DNA from: Actinomycetota bacterium
Lineage (GTDB): Bacteria > Actinomycetota > Coriobacteriia > Anaerosomatales > PHET01
DNA length: 64,000 nt
Direction of reading: 5' to 3'
NCBI GenBank assembly: GCA_029265315.1
Contig: JAJUJM010000005.1
Span: 62,001 to 126,000, forward strand
The notes below the pieces were generated by a model. That model had not been told where the DNA came from. It was given only the letters and a program-made list of their open reading frames with translations, and did not search any database. The translations under genes and the position numbers were made by a program. Each line of letters opens with the position of its first letter. Position 1 is the first letter of the stretch. Below, piece by piece: positions 8,282 through 16,417 of the stretch.

Positions 8282-9373
8282 TCATTCGGCCGCCACACGC
8301 ACAGCGGTCGCTTTGAAGACCACCTGTGCGGCTTCGCCCACACGCAACCCCATCTCGTCGAGCGCGGCGCGCGAGACCATCGACGCGAGCGATGTCTCGC
8401 CCACTTTTGCGACCACGCGCCACGTCGCTCCGCGAGGCTCGATCCGGACCACGGTGCCACGCAGACGGTTCCTCGCCGACAGAGGCCCGACGCGTGCATC
8501 GGCCGTGGCGAGCAGCACGTCTTCCGGTGGCACCGCGAAGATGACGCGCGTCCCGGGCTCGTAGGATGCGGCGGCCACGATCTCGGTCGCCGCACCGCAC
8601 GCGATGTGCACCAGGCCCTCGCCCGCCTCCGTGACCACGCCGTGTCCGGGCGGTTCCATTCCCAGGAACTCGGCCGTCCACTCATCCGCCGGCAGCGTCA
8701 TGACGTCCGCAGAGGGCCCGTGCGCGACCACCTGCCCCGCGTTCATCACGGCGACATCGTCCGCGACGGCCCGCGCCTCATCGTGGTCGTGCGTGACCCA
8801 CACGACCGTGACGCCGTCCTGGCGCAGGATCGTCGCGAAATCGGCGGCCAGACGCCGCGAAAGCAACGGGTCGAGCGAGGCGAGCGGCTCGTCCAACAAC
8901 AACACCCGCGGCTCGAGCACGAGCGCCCTCGCGAGCGCGACACGCTGCGCCTCGCCGCCCGAAAGCGTGGCAACCGAACGCGCCGCGAAGCCTGCGAGAC
9001 CCACGCGTTCCAGCGCCATCTCGACACGCTGCGCTCGCTTTTCGCGAGCCACCTTGCGCAGGGAAAGGCCGTATTCCACGTTCGCCGCCACGGTGCCCTT
9101 GAACAGGTACGGGCGCTGGAACACGGCCGCCATGGCGAGACGCGCGCGGCGATCACGGGTCGACACCTCTTCGCCGTCGAGCAACACGCGTCCTCGCGCG
9201 GGAGTCTGCAGCAGGCCGAGCACGGCCAAGAGCGTCGACTTACCGGAGCCCGAGGGTCCCAGAAGCGCGAGCGTGGTTCCAGCGGGCACTTCGATCCGCG
9301 GGACATCGAGTGTGAAACCCGAACGGAACGGGTGTCGCACGTCCGCAGCCGCAAGCGACACGCCCACAGTCAT
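8282..9373 (-). CDS. tupC: tungstate ABC transporter ATPase with C-terminal TOBE domain
   Basis: A 363-residue ATP-binding subunit. The nucleotide-binding domain has Walker A GPSGSGKST, signature LSGGEAQRVALARAL, Walker B VLLLDEPLASLD and switch His in VTHDHDEA. After about residue 230 comes an unusually long C-terminal regulatory region containing a MOP/TOBE-like segment (SARNRLRGTVVRIEPRG), which binds oxyanions in molybdate and tungstate importers. Its start overlaps the permease stop in an ATGA junction (9370-9373), so the subunits are coupled. The operon order tupA-tupB-tupC and the TupA type indicate tungstate rather than molybdate. Confidence 0.88.
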   Translation of the reverse strand: MTVGVSLAAADVRHPFRSGFTLDVPRIEVPAGTTLALLGPSGSGKSTLLAVLGLLQTPARGRVLLDGEEVSTRDRRARLAMAAVFQRPYLFKGTVAANVEYGLSLRKVAREKRAQRVEMALERVGLAGFAARSVATLSGGEAQRVALARALVLEPRVLLLDEPLASLDPLLSRRLAADFATILRQDGVTVVWVTHDHDEARAVADDVAVMNAGQVVAHGPSADVMTLPADEWTAEFLGMEPPGHGVVTEAGEGLVHIACGAATEIVAAASYEPGTRVIFAVPPEDVLLATADARVGPLSARNRLRGTVVRIEPRGATWRVVAKVGETSLASMVSRAALDEMGLRVGEAAQVVFKATAVRVAAE

Positions 9374-10083
9374 CTCAAGCCCGCCTCATGACGCTCGGCG
9401 GACGTCTGCACAGCCGTCAGGAGCACGTTCACGGCGAGTACGATGCCCACGAGAATCGCCGCCAGCGCCAACGCGTGGCCGTAGCGCCCCATACGGGTGA
9501 ACTGCACGATCGCGGTGGTCATGACGCGCGTCTCGCCGGCAAGGTTCCCGCCCACCATCTGGACTGCACCGACCTCCGAGATGATCGCCCCGAATCCGGC
9601 CGCCACAGCGGCGACGAGCCCCATCCTCGCCTCACGCACGGTGAGCAGCATCTCGTGGAACGGCGAAGCGCCAAGCGACCGCGCCTGGAGCCGCAACTCA
9701 CGGGGAACCGCCGAGACGGCAGCCGCCGTGACGGCGACGATGACCGGCGTCGCGATGATGAGCTGCGCTATGACCATCGCCGTCTGCGAGTACAGGAGCC
9801 CCAGGTCGCCAAGCGGCCCTCGGCGGGACAGTGTCATGGCCACGACGAGACCGACCGCCACAGGCGGCAGTCCCATGCCGGTGTTCGCGAACACGAGCGC
9901 CACGTGGCGCGCCACACTGCGTCGGGTCCCGAGCCAGTAGCCAAGAGGCACGCCGAAGAGCAACGCTATCGACGTGGCGGCGCCCGACACCCGCAGCGAG
10001 GCGAGCACGATGGTCCACACGTCGAGCGCGCCTGAGGCCAGCAACCGCCAGCCCTCGATGACCGCATCGGCGTAGATCCTCAC
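9370..10083 (-). CDS. tupB: tungstate ABC transporter permease
   Basis: A 237-residue permease with about five to six membrane helices. The cytoplasmic EAA-like coupling loop reads EARMGLVAAVAAGFGAIISE. Length and layout match TupB rather than the longer ModB-type proteins. The start is GTG 10083, with a weak GAGGCGAG upstream, 60 bases after tupA. It should pair with the ATPase encoded immediately downstream and receive substrate from the lipoprotein TupA. Confidence 0.87.
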   Translation of the reverse strand: MRIYADAVIEGWRLLASGALDVWTIVLASLRVSGAATSIALLFGVPLGYWLGTRRSVARHVALVFANTGMGLPPVAVGLVVAMTLSRRGPLGDLGLLYSQTAMVIAQLIIATPVIVAVTAAAVSAVPRELRLQARSLGASPFHEMLLTVREARMGLVAAVAAGFGAIISEVGAVQMVGGNLAGETRVMTTAIVQFTRMGRYGHALALAAILVGIVLAVNVLLTAVQTSAERHEAGLR

Positions 10084-10143
10084 GCTGTCACTCGCCTCGC
10101 CTCCAGAAGCGTCCCGGCGTCTTCGCGCCAGGCGCGCATACTG

Positions 10144-11016
10144 TCACTTCGCGTTGGGGATGAAGAGGGGCCGTCCGTACTCCTCGACGCCGTACCCGCC
10201 GATCACGCGCTGGCCTTCTTCGCCGAGTATCCAGTCGAAGAAGGCCTGCCCTCCGGCCTGGTTGCGCGCCCCGGCCACAACGACCACACCGTACTGGTTG
10301 CGCAGCTCGGCGTCCCCCTCGCGCAGGATGGCGAGATCGAGCGCGGCTCTCATCGAGAGGTACGTCGCCCGGTCAGTCAGCGTGTAACCGCGCCTGTTCG
10401 ACGCGATCATGAGGACCTCGCCCATGCCCTGCCCAGCGGAGTCGTACCACGGTCGCGCATCAGGTGTCGGCGTCGTGACCCCGGCTGCTGACCACAGCTC
10501 GAGTTCCTTCTTGTGGGTGCCCGAGCCGTCACCGCGACTCACGAACGGCGCTCGGCCTGCCGCGAGCGCCCGAATGGCCGAGAGAAGGTCGGTGGCCCTC
10601 CTCACCCCGGCCGGATCCGTGGGCGGCCCCACGACCACGAAGTCGTTGTACATCACGTCGCTGCGCTCGACGCCGAAACCGGCCGCGACGAATTCGTCCT
10701 CCTCCGTTTTCGCGTGCACGAGGAGCACATCGGCGTCCTTCGTCCTGCCCAGCGCGAGCGCCTCGCCTGTACCCACCGCGATGACCTTGACGACGCACTC
10801 CGGATGGGCCTTCTCGAAAGCCGGTATCAACACGTCGAACAGCCCGGAGTCTTGCGTGGACGTCGTGGATGCGATGACGACCTCGGTGGGCTCGATGCCG
10901 GAAGTACCCGAGAGGCGTGCAGCGTTCCCGCACCCGGCCAGCACGGACGGGAGTGCCAGCGCCAGCGCCGACATCGCCACGGTTCTCAGGATCCACATCA
11001 GACGACGCGCAGACAC
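10144..11016 (-). CDS. tupA: tungstate-binding lipoprotein TupA
   Basis: A 290-residue extracellular substrate-binding protein. The lipobox LAGC follows a hydrophobic signal, so the protein is probably anchored by lipid. The N-terminal half has the TupA hallmark TTSTQDSGLFDVLIPAF, then AVGTGEALALGR, DADVLLVHA and MYNDFVVVGPP; later come SRGDGSGTHKKELELW and YDSAGQGMGEVL, motifs lining the oxyanion pocket in this family. I chose GTG 11016 (GAGG seven bases upstream); the frame is open further 5' but runs over the operator at 11071. An ATG at 10998 is an alternative. Expression is probably repressed by the regulator at 7268-8260 when oxyanion is abundant. Confidence 0.9.
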   Translation of the reverse strand: MSARRLMWILRTVAMSALALALPSVLAGCGNAARLSGTSGIEPTEVVIASTTSTQDSGLFDVLIPAFEKAHPECVVKVIAVGTGEALALGRTKDADVLLVHAKTEEDEFVAAGFGVERSDVMYNDFVVVGPPTDPAGVRRATDLLSAIRALAAGRAPFVSRGDGSGTHKKELELWSAAGVTTPTPDARPWYDSAGQGMGEVLMIASNRRGYTLTDRATYLSMRAALDLAILREGDAELRNQYGVVVVAGARNQAGGQAFFDWILGEEGQRVIGGYGVEEYGRPLFIPNAK

Positions 11017-11070
11017 TCCAGACCTCTTTCGCGACGATCCGTCCCGATGACTCACGCGGCGAGCGTACCC

Positions 11071-11084
11071 TAAGCGGTTGCTTA
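11071..11084 (-). promoter_or_regulatory. operator-like palindrome upstream of tupA
   Basis: A perfect 5-bp inverted repeat with a 4-base spacer (TAAGC-GGTT-GCTTA on the plus strand), 55 bases upstream of the tupA start. On the minus strand it continues into GG, exactly as at 7233-7248 before the regulator. Sharing between the two promoters makes a regulator-binding role likely. Confidence 0.6.
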
Positions 11085-11244
11085 TAGTAAAGCACGAGAT
11101 ATGACGGCCTCGTAGGTCAACGCCGGGCCCCTGCTCCTTGGGCATCGTCATGCCCGGCCCGGGGTACACCCTGAAGGCACGAGATGCCGCCGCGGCTCGA
11201 GACCCGATCGGCCCGGCGGCGCGACAAGGCGGGGGGAAGGAACC

Positions 11245-12264
11245 ATGTTCACGTCATCCCGTTGGCGCATCACCGTGCGCGCTCTGGTGCCCATGTCGAT
11301 CCTGGTGTCACTGCTCGCCGGTGTCACGACCCAAGGTATCGCCGCGACGCCGACCATCCAGGGCGCCGCGTACGGCCATCTCAAGAACCTCATGTCCCAA
11401 TACGACAAGGCGGGCTTCTCGCGCGTCGTCAGGATCGGCAACAAGGCCACCTATCGCACCACGCTCAGCAGCATCAACGTCAAAGTCGACACGAGTCTGA
11501 AGCCACTCGCGGTCTACGACCCGAACACGAAGACCATCACGTTCTCGAAAGACCCGCGCAAGGTGACGGCATCCGAGTCACTCGCGTTCGGCGAGACCTG
11601 CTGGCACGAGCTCACACATGCGATCGAAGACGCCCACGGTGACATCGGACTCTTCGACAACGCCGCGTACGCTGAGCGCAACATCGACTACATGACGCAC
11701 GTCGCACGCGTTCCACTGCCGATCCTGCAGAAGATGGAGAAGGACGCGCTCAGGGGCGTGAGCGCCGCCAAGCTCGAGGCTCGATGGCGTTCGTTCGTCA
11801 GACAGATCGCCGCCGCTTCCACGCTGCCTTCGAACCGCGAGTACCCGCCGAACTAAGAGATCATGCGTGAGTGGTTCGGCTTCCAGGCCAATCCGGAGCA
11901 GATCAAGAAGATGTACCTGACGAACAAGGCGTTCTCGGGAACCAAGTGGGCGCGCCTGCGCGCGGCCCTCAAGGGCGAGCCGCTCAACTGGACCGGGGAA
12001 TGGCGAACCAACTGGGGCATGTTGAGCCTCAGTCGATCGGGCGCCACCGTCACAGGGGCCTACACGCACGACAGATGAAAGATCGCCGCGACGGCCTCCG
12101 GTCCGACGCTCACAGGACGCTGGTCCGAGTACCCGACGTACGCCGGACCGCGCGACGCCGACGCCATCAGTCTCACGATGTCAGAAGACGGTCGGTCCTT
12201 CACCGGGACGTGGACGTACGATGGCGGTGGCAAAGGAGACTGGACGGGCACGCGAGTCCTCTGA
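11245..12264 (+). pseudogene. secreted HExxH metallopeptidase-like gene with two in-frame stops
   Basis: A single reading frame of 340 codons is interrupted by TAA at 11854-11856 and TGA at 12076-12078, with no frameshift. The first piece (203 residues, good GGGGGAAGG site before ATG 11245) has a signal peptide and a zinc-protease-like motif WHELTHAIED near residue 120. The second piece continues with EWFGFQANPEQIKKMYL, which reads as the natural extension of the first. The last piece (LTGRWSEYPTY...SEDGRSFTGTWTYDG) completes a beta-strand repeat of the type TW-TNWG-M-L that starts just before the second stop. The pieces therefore look like one ancestral protein of about 338 residues. Either the gene is decaying or the base calls at two sites are wrong. 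The first 203 residues may still be made and secreted. Confidence 0.7.
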
Positions 12265-12292
12265 CGGCCAGGCCGCGAGCGTCACCGAAACG

Positions 12293-12330
12293 CCGGACGC
12301 CGCGCCCGCTTTCGCGAGTGCGGCGTCCGG
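12293..12330 (-). terminator. terminator hairpin downstream of tRNA-Ser(GGA)
   Basis: An 11-bp perfect stem CCGGACGCCGC / GCGGCGTCCGG with a 16-base loop lies 11 bases beyond the 3' end of the tRNA on the minus strand. There is no long U tract. It also lies downstream of the broken metallopeptidase gene on the plus strand, so it may serve both. Confidence 0.6.
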
Positions 12331-12340
12331 GTGATCGTGC

Positions 12341-12433
12341 TGGCGGAGAGCCAGGGATTCGAACCCTGGGTACGCTTTCAAGGCGCACACACGATTTCCA
12401 GTCGTGCCCCTTCAACCACTCGGGCAGCTCTCC
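12341..12433 (-). tRNA. tRNA-Ser (anticodon GGA), CCA encoded
   Basis: A complete class II tRNA. Acceptor GGAGAGC pairs with GCTCTCC, the discriminator is G, and CCA is encoded. The anticodon stem/loop CGA-CTGGAAA-TCG gives GGA, reading UCC/UCU. It has a long variable arm and a standard T arm (GGGTTCGAATCCC). A good promoter lies just upstream. Confidence 0.95.
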
Positions 12434-12460
12434 GAAGGCGCTGGAAAAAGCGCAAGCGCG

Positions 12461-12490
12461 AGTATACCCGCGTGGCGCGTGGCGCGGCAA
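12461..12490 (-). promoter_or_regulatory. sigma-A-type promoter for tRNA-Ser(GGA)
   Basis: On the minus strand TTGCCG (12490-12485), 18 bases, then TATACT (12466-12461). Predicted transcription starts about 20 bases before the tRNA. The -10 box is an excellent match. Confidence 0.65.
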
Positions 12491-12495
12491 CGCCA

Positions 12496-13242
12496 CTACC
12501 AGCCCCGGCTCGCGCCGCCACCCCCAGAGTCGCCTCCGCCGAACCCTCCGAAGCCGCCACCGCCACCCGAATCATCACCGAATCCGCCGCCAAAGGCGCT
12601 GGGCCCACCGAAGCCGCCCGTACCGTCGCTCGGCGGCCCCGGCTTGATCCAGCCCTTCATCGTGGCGAGGACAAGAAACCCCACGATGCCGCCGAACACG
12701 AGGAAGACGACGAGGAGCGGGACCCAGTCGCCGCCCGTATCCTCACCGGGGACCTCGACGGTACGACCCTGGTACTCAGCGAGCACCAGCTCCGCGATTC
12801 GGGCGTGCCCCGCCTCGATGCCTCCGGCCAAGTCGCCTTCGCGGAAGTGCGGCAGGATGTCGGCATCGATGAGCGCCCCCGCGCGACCATCCGGGATGGC
12901 GCCCTCAAGGCCGTAGCCGACCTCGATGCGCACCTTCTTCTCAACCGGCGCCACCATGAGCAACACGCCGTTGTCGAGCTCTTCCGCGCCGATGCCGAGT
13001 TCGTCGAAGCGCTCCTCGGCGACCTCCTCTATCGAGCGCTCCCCGAGCGACCTCACCGTCAAGACCGCGATCTGCGCACCGGGAGTGTCGGATTCGACGC
13101 GCGTCGACAGCGCCTCGATGCGCGCTTCCACGTCAGGCGGGATGGTGTTCGCCTCGTCGACGACGTAACCGGCCGAGGCGACCGATGGCCATGCGAGCAA
13201 CGCCGTCGCTACGGCAACGGCCGCCAACAGCTTCCGGAACAC
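12496..13242 (-). CDS. TPM-domain secreted/membrane protein
   Basis: A 248-residue protein. After a signal peptide (cleaved near ASAG), residues ~25-150 form a TPM_phosphatase (DUF477) domain with VDEANTIPPDVEARIEAL, ...GAQIAVLTV, DNGVLLMVA and IEVGYGLEGAIPD. A membrane helix (about 180-200) and a Gly-rich tail (repeated FGGG, ending GGGASRGW) follow, as is usual in this family. It is the partner of LemA encoded 10 bases upstream; LemA/TPM pairs are widespread and their role in the envelope is unclear. The GTG start at 13242 has GGAAG/AGGCGAG upstream. Confidence 0.85.
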   Translation of the reverse strand: MFRKLLAAVAVATALLAWPSVASAGYVVDEANTIPPDVEARIEALSTRVESDTPGAQIAVLTVRSLGERSIEEVAEERFDELGIGAEELDNGVLLMVAPVEKKVRIEVGYGLEGAIPDGRAGALIDADILPHFREGDLAGGIEAGHARIAELVLAEYQGRTVEVPGEDTGGDWVPLLVVFLVFGGIVGFLVLATMKGWIKPGPPSDGTGGFGGPSAFGGGFGDDSGGGGGFGGFGGGDSGGGGASRGW

Positions 13243-13252
13243 GACGGCTCGC

Positions 13253-13822
13253 CTACTTCCCGAAGTTCACGTCGGGCGTCTCTCGGTCCTCGCCGGAGAC
13301 CTCGAAGTACTCGGCCTGCGTGAAGCCGAACATCGGGGCGATGAGCATCGTGGGGAAGCTGCGCACACGCACGTTGTAGGCGCGGACGACGTCATTGTAG
13401 TCCTTGCGCGCCACCGAGATGCGGTTCTCGGTACCGGCCAGCTCGTCCATCAGGCGGATGAACGTCGCATCACTCTTCAGGTTCGGGTAGTTCTCGACAA
13501 CCACCAGGAGCCGCCCGAGCGCGCTGGTGAGCGCGGCGTCGGCCTCGGCGGCCTCTGCCGGAGTCGTCGCTCCGGCCATCTTCGCCCGCGCGTCAGAGAT
13601 GGCTGCCATGATCTCCTTCTCCTGGGCCGCGAAGCCTTTGACCGTCTCAACGAGGTTCGGGATCAGGTCCGCCCGGCGCTTGAGCTGGTTGTCGATCTGC
13701 GCCCACTGGGCCTTGACGTCCTGGTCCATCTGCACGAGCCCGTTGTAGGTGCCGATGAGCGACATCGCCAGCACAGCGATGACGGCGACCACGACCCCTA
13801 TGATGACGCCGGTCCTGCCCAC
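13253..13822 (-). CDS. lemA: LemA family protein
   Basis: A 189-residue membrane-anchored coiled-coil protein. One N-terminal helix (about residues 5-24) is followed by the LemA core: YNGLVQMDQDVKAQWAQIDNQLKRRADLIPNLVETVKGFA, then the long helical region and RKDYNDVVRAYNVRVRSFP near the C-terminus. Length and motif order match the family. GTG 13822 is preceded by GAGGAGGGGG. First gene of a two-gene operon with the TPM protein. The role is unknown beyond association with the envelope. Confidence 0.9.
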   Translation of the reverse strand: MGRTGVIIGVVVAVIAVLAMSLIGTYNGLVQMDQDVKAQWAQIDNQLKRRADLIPNLVETVKGFAAQEKEIMAAISDARAKMAGATTPAEAAEADAALTSALGRLLVVVENYPNLKSDATFIRLMDELAGTENRISVARKDYNDVVRAYNVRVRSFPTMLIAPMFGFTQAEYFEVSGEDRETPDVNFGK

Positions 13823-13907
13823 GATGGGTCCCCCTCCTCGTCAAGCGGCCCCGCTCTTCACGCAGCGCCGCGCACACCGAGTATATCGGCGAGCGAGCGG
13901 CTGCGCG

Positions 13908-13913
13908 TAACAT
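13908..13913 (+). promoter_or_regulatory. -10 box for a leaderless start
   Basis: TAACAT ends six bases before ATG 13920, so transcription should start at or next to the A of the ATG. No ribosome site is present, consistent with a leaderless mRNA as common in high-GC Gram-positives. No convincing -35 is seen. Confidence 0.45.
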
Positions 13914-13919
13914 ACCCGT

Positions 13920-16256
13920 ATGAGCACGAACTGGTCCTCTCCCAGACTCGAAGCGCTGCTCGAAGCAGGCGTGCTACCGGCCAACCCCCTACCGTCGCTG
14001 CTCGAGTCGAGCGAGCCGTCTGCGCGTTGGCTGGCTCTTTCAGGAATCGTGGGCCTCGCCCCCGATGATCCGGCGGTGATCTCGGCCCGGTTGAACGTCG
14101 TCGCGGACCCGGCGGTGCGCGAGCTGATCGCGGAGCTTCCCGGCCAAGGTCCGGCGGAACACGACGCGGACCATCACAGCCCCCTCTTCGCACCCAACCG
14201 TCTGGGCCTGCTCGCGGACCTGGGCGTGCGCGCCGGCGACGACGAGCGTCTGGACGCTCTGCTCGAGACCATGCTCAGCAGCCGCGACCGCCACGGCAGA
14301 TTCGTGATGCCCTCGCGACTGGCCGCGCGGCCCAAGCCCGACGGGGGTTCCGTGACCTGCGATTCCAACGCCATCCTCGACGTCGCCTTGCGGCTCGGAT
14401 GCGACCGGGACCCACGCGTGATCGCAGCGGCCAAGCGGCTGGCCGCCGATGCTGCCCCATCTCCTCAGGGCCGGGCCTGGCGCTGCCTGCCGGAGAAGCG
14501 TCCTCTGATCGACCTCACGGCAAGGCGAACCGATGCGTGCCCGCAGGTGACACTCGAAGCGGTCCGAGCGTTCGGACACCTGCAGACCGACCGACGTCCT
14601 GCGTGGGCGGCAGACGGCGCGAGGACACTCCTCGTCTTCTGGCGCCGTCGCGGCGACGAGCGTCCGCACGACTTCGGGCATGGCTACCAGTTCAAGACGG
14701 TGAAGTGGCCGTCCTTCTGGTACGACGCGCTCGCCGTGCTCGACGCGGTCTCATGCTTCCCCGAAGTCTGGCGTGGCCCGACCGCGACCGGCGAGGACGT
14801 TCGCGCCGTCGCCGAGATCACGGCTTCCCTTGTCGCATACAACGTCGGCGGTGACGGGCTCGTGACACCGGTGCGGACCTACCGCGGCTTCGAGCGGTTC
14901 AGTTTCGGACGGCGTGGCGAGCCTTCTCCGTTCGCCACCGCGCGCCTGCTCGCCGTCCTGGCCCGATTCGCGGACCTGGCCGACATGATCGCCGGCATCG
15001 ACGCACAGTCGCTCCCCGCCTCGCGCGCCTTAGGGGCCCGCCGCAGCGATGAACCGGCCCGCTCCGCCGCGTGCCCCGTGCCACGCGCCCGCACCTACGA
15101 CGCGGCGCGTGTCGTTCCACGCATCCTCGCTCGCCACCATTTGCACACCCCGTGGGAGCCAGCCAGCATCGAGTCGCTCGCTGGCGACCTGGTCGGCCTG
15201 ACGACCGCTGATCCCGCGACCCCCTACCTCACGCTCGCAGCGCGCCTGCCCGGTTTCGATGCGGCATCGCTCGACCGCGCCCTCGACGAACGCCGCTCTC
15301 TCGTGCGCATCAGGTGCATGCGCGGCATGCTCTACGCGGTACGCCGCGACCTCGTGCCCATCGTGCATGCCGCAAGCGAGCGTCAGGTGGTCCGCTATGC
15401 GCGCGACTTCGTACGCTCGCGGGGCATCGATCCCGCTGCGTACGAACAACTCGCCGCGCGGGTCCTGGAGGCGACCGCGGACCGACCGCTCACAACCGCC
15501 GAGCTTCGAGAACGACTGCGACCGCACGTGGACCTCGCCGCTGTCGTGACCCTCATGTGCGCCGAGACCCTGTTGGCGCGTTGCGGCCCGCGTGACGGAC
15601 GCTTCGGACGCGCCCAGACCTTCGCGCCCTTCTCGCAGGTCTACCCCGACATCGTGCTCGGCCGGGTGAGCGAGGATGATGCACGCGCGCAGCTGCTGAG
15701 AGCATACGTGAGAGGCTACGGACCCGTCAGCGCTCGCGACGCGGCGTGGTGGACGGGCATGGACCTCAAGCGAGTGCGCCGGGCCTTCGATGCGCTCGAA
15801 GACGAGTTGACCGAGATCGTGATAGCCGGACACGAGGGCACCTGGCTCATGCACGCCGCCGACGTCGAGGAGCTCGAACGCGCCGCCTCGCCGACATCGC
15901 CGACGGTTGCACTTCTGCCCGCGCTCGACCCGCTCATCCTGAGCTACACCGACCGTTCCCGCTTCGTCTTCGACGCCGCACGCCCGTTCGTCTTCGACGC
16001 CGCCCGACACGTGGCACCGGTCGTGCTCGTCGACGGACGCGTCGCCGGCGTCTGGGACGTCGCAGGAGGCGAGGACCCGGAGGTGCGGATACACCTGTTC
16101 GCCGCGCATGACGATTCAGTGCGAGACACCGTCGCGGCGGAAGCTGTGCGCGTGGCGACGGTGCGAACCGGCCGAACACCGCGCATCCGTCACGTCAACG
16201 AGATGGCTCCTCTCTCCGACCGGCCCGTGGGAGCGTATAAGCACCCCCTTCGCTGA
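13920..16256 (+). CDS. fusion: alpha-toroid (prenyltransferase-like) domain plus AlkZ/YcaQ-like winged-helix domain
   Basis: A 778-residue two-part protein. Residues ~1-370 are helical and Ala/Leu-rich, with repeats such as DSNAILDVALRLG and FWYDALAVLDAVS that resemble the alpha/alpha toroid of squalene-cyclase/prenyltransferase folds; no catalytic site is identified. Residues ~390-778 match the HTH_42 (DUF1006) family, which includes the DNA glycosylases AlkZ and YcaQ: ARVVPRILARHHL, ARLPGFDAASLDRALDE, SLVRIRCMRGMLYAV, RAYVRGYGPVSARDAAWWTG, LLPALDPLILSY. Where the glycosylases have the catalytic QxQ (GLQAQDP) this protein has GLTTADP, so classical glycosylase activity is doubtful. The leaderless ATG is supported by a -10 box; there is no internal ribosome site that would clearly separate the halves. 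A terminator hairpin follows. Confidence 0.7.
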   Translation: MSTNWSSPRLEALLEAGVLPANPLPSLLESSEPSARWLALSGIVGLAPDDPAVISARLNVVADPAVRELIAELPGQGPAEHDADHHSPLFAPNRLGLLADLGVRAGDDERLDALLETMLSSRDRHGRFVMPSRLAARPKPDGGSVTCDSNAILDVALRLGCDRDPRVIAAAKRLAADAAPSPQGRAWRCLPEKRPLIDLTARRTDACPQVTLEAVRAFGHLQTDRRPAWAADGARTLLVFWRRRGDERPHDFGHGYQFKTVKWPSFWYDALAVLDAVSCFPEVWRGPTATGEDVRAVAEITASLVAYNVGGDGLVTPVRTYRGFERFSFGRRGEPSPFATARLLAVLARFADLADMIAGIDAQSLPASRALGARRSDEPARSAACPVPRARTYDAARVVPRILARHHLHTPWEPASIESLAGDLVGLTTADPATPYLTLAARLPGFDAASLDRALDERRSLVRIRCMRGMLYAVRRDLVPIVHAASERQVVRYARDFVRSRGIDPAAYEQLAARVLEATADRPLTTAELRERLRPHVDLAAVVTLMCAETLLARCGPRDGRFGRAQTFAPFSQVYPDIVLGRVSEDDARAQLLRAYVRGYGPVSARDAAWWTGMDLKRVRRAFDALEDELTEIVIAGHEGTWLMHAADVEELERAASPTSPTVALLPALDPLILSYTDRSRFVFDAARPFVFDAARHVAPVVLVDGRVAGVWDVAGGEDPEVRIHLFAAHDDSVRDTVAAEAVRVATVRTGRTPRIRHVNEMAPLSDRPVGAYKHPLR

Positions 16257-16299
16257 AGCCTCGTTGCCGCACCACCATCTGCAATGGCTGATCGCACGC

Positions 16300-16336
16300 G
16301 TAGACCCCCGGCTAGGGTGGGTAGCCGGGGGTCTAC
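16300..16336. terminator. long perfect hairpin between convergent genes
   Basis: A 15-bp perfect stem (GTAGACCCCCGGCTA and its complement) with a 7-base loop GGGTGGG, 43 bases after the stop of the fusion gene. It lacks a T tract but is symmetric, so it could end transcripts from both sides. Confidence 0.7.
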
Positions 16337-16372
16337 GGTCGGCCTGGCCGCGCCGATGATGGGGCGGCCGCA

Positions 16373-16404
16373 GCCCGGGGCGATATACGAGGGGCGCCCC
16401 GGGC
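16373..16404 (-). terminator. hairpin downstream of the symporter gene
   Basis: GCCCGGGGCG pairs with CGCCCCGGGC around a 12-base loop (ATATACGAGGGG), 13 bases beyond the symporter stop on the minus strand. Probable rho-independent-like terminator without a clear T run. Confidence 0.6.
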
Positions 16405-16417
16405 GGGAACCGCATCG

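Noticed and set aside
8282-11016. Molybdate (ModABC) rather than tungstate assignment
   Set aside because: The binding protein carries the TTSTQDSGL and VGTGEALALGR signatures of TupA, and the permease is of TupB length; molybdate cannot be strictly excluded by sequence.
11863-12078. Independent 71-aa gene after the metallopeptidase-like fragment
   Set aside because: It lies in the same frame as the upstream and downstream pieces, has no ribosome site, and reads as the middle of one protein; treated as part of the broken gene.
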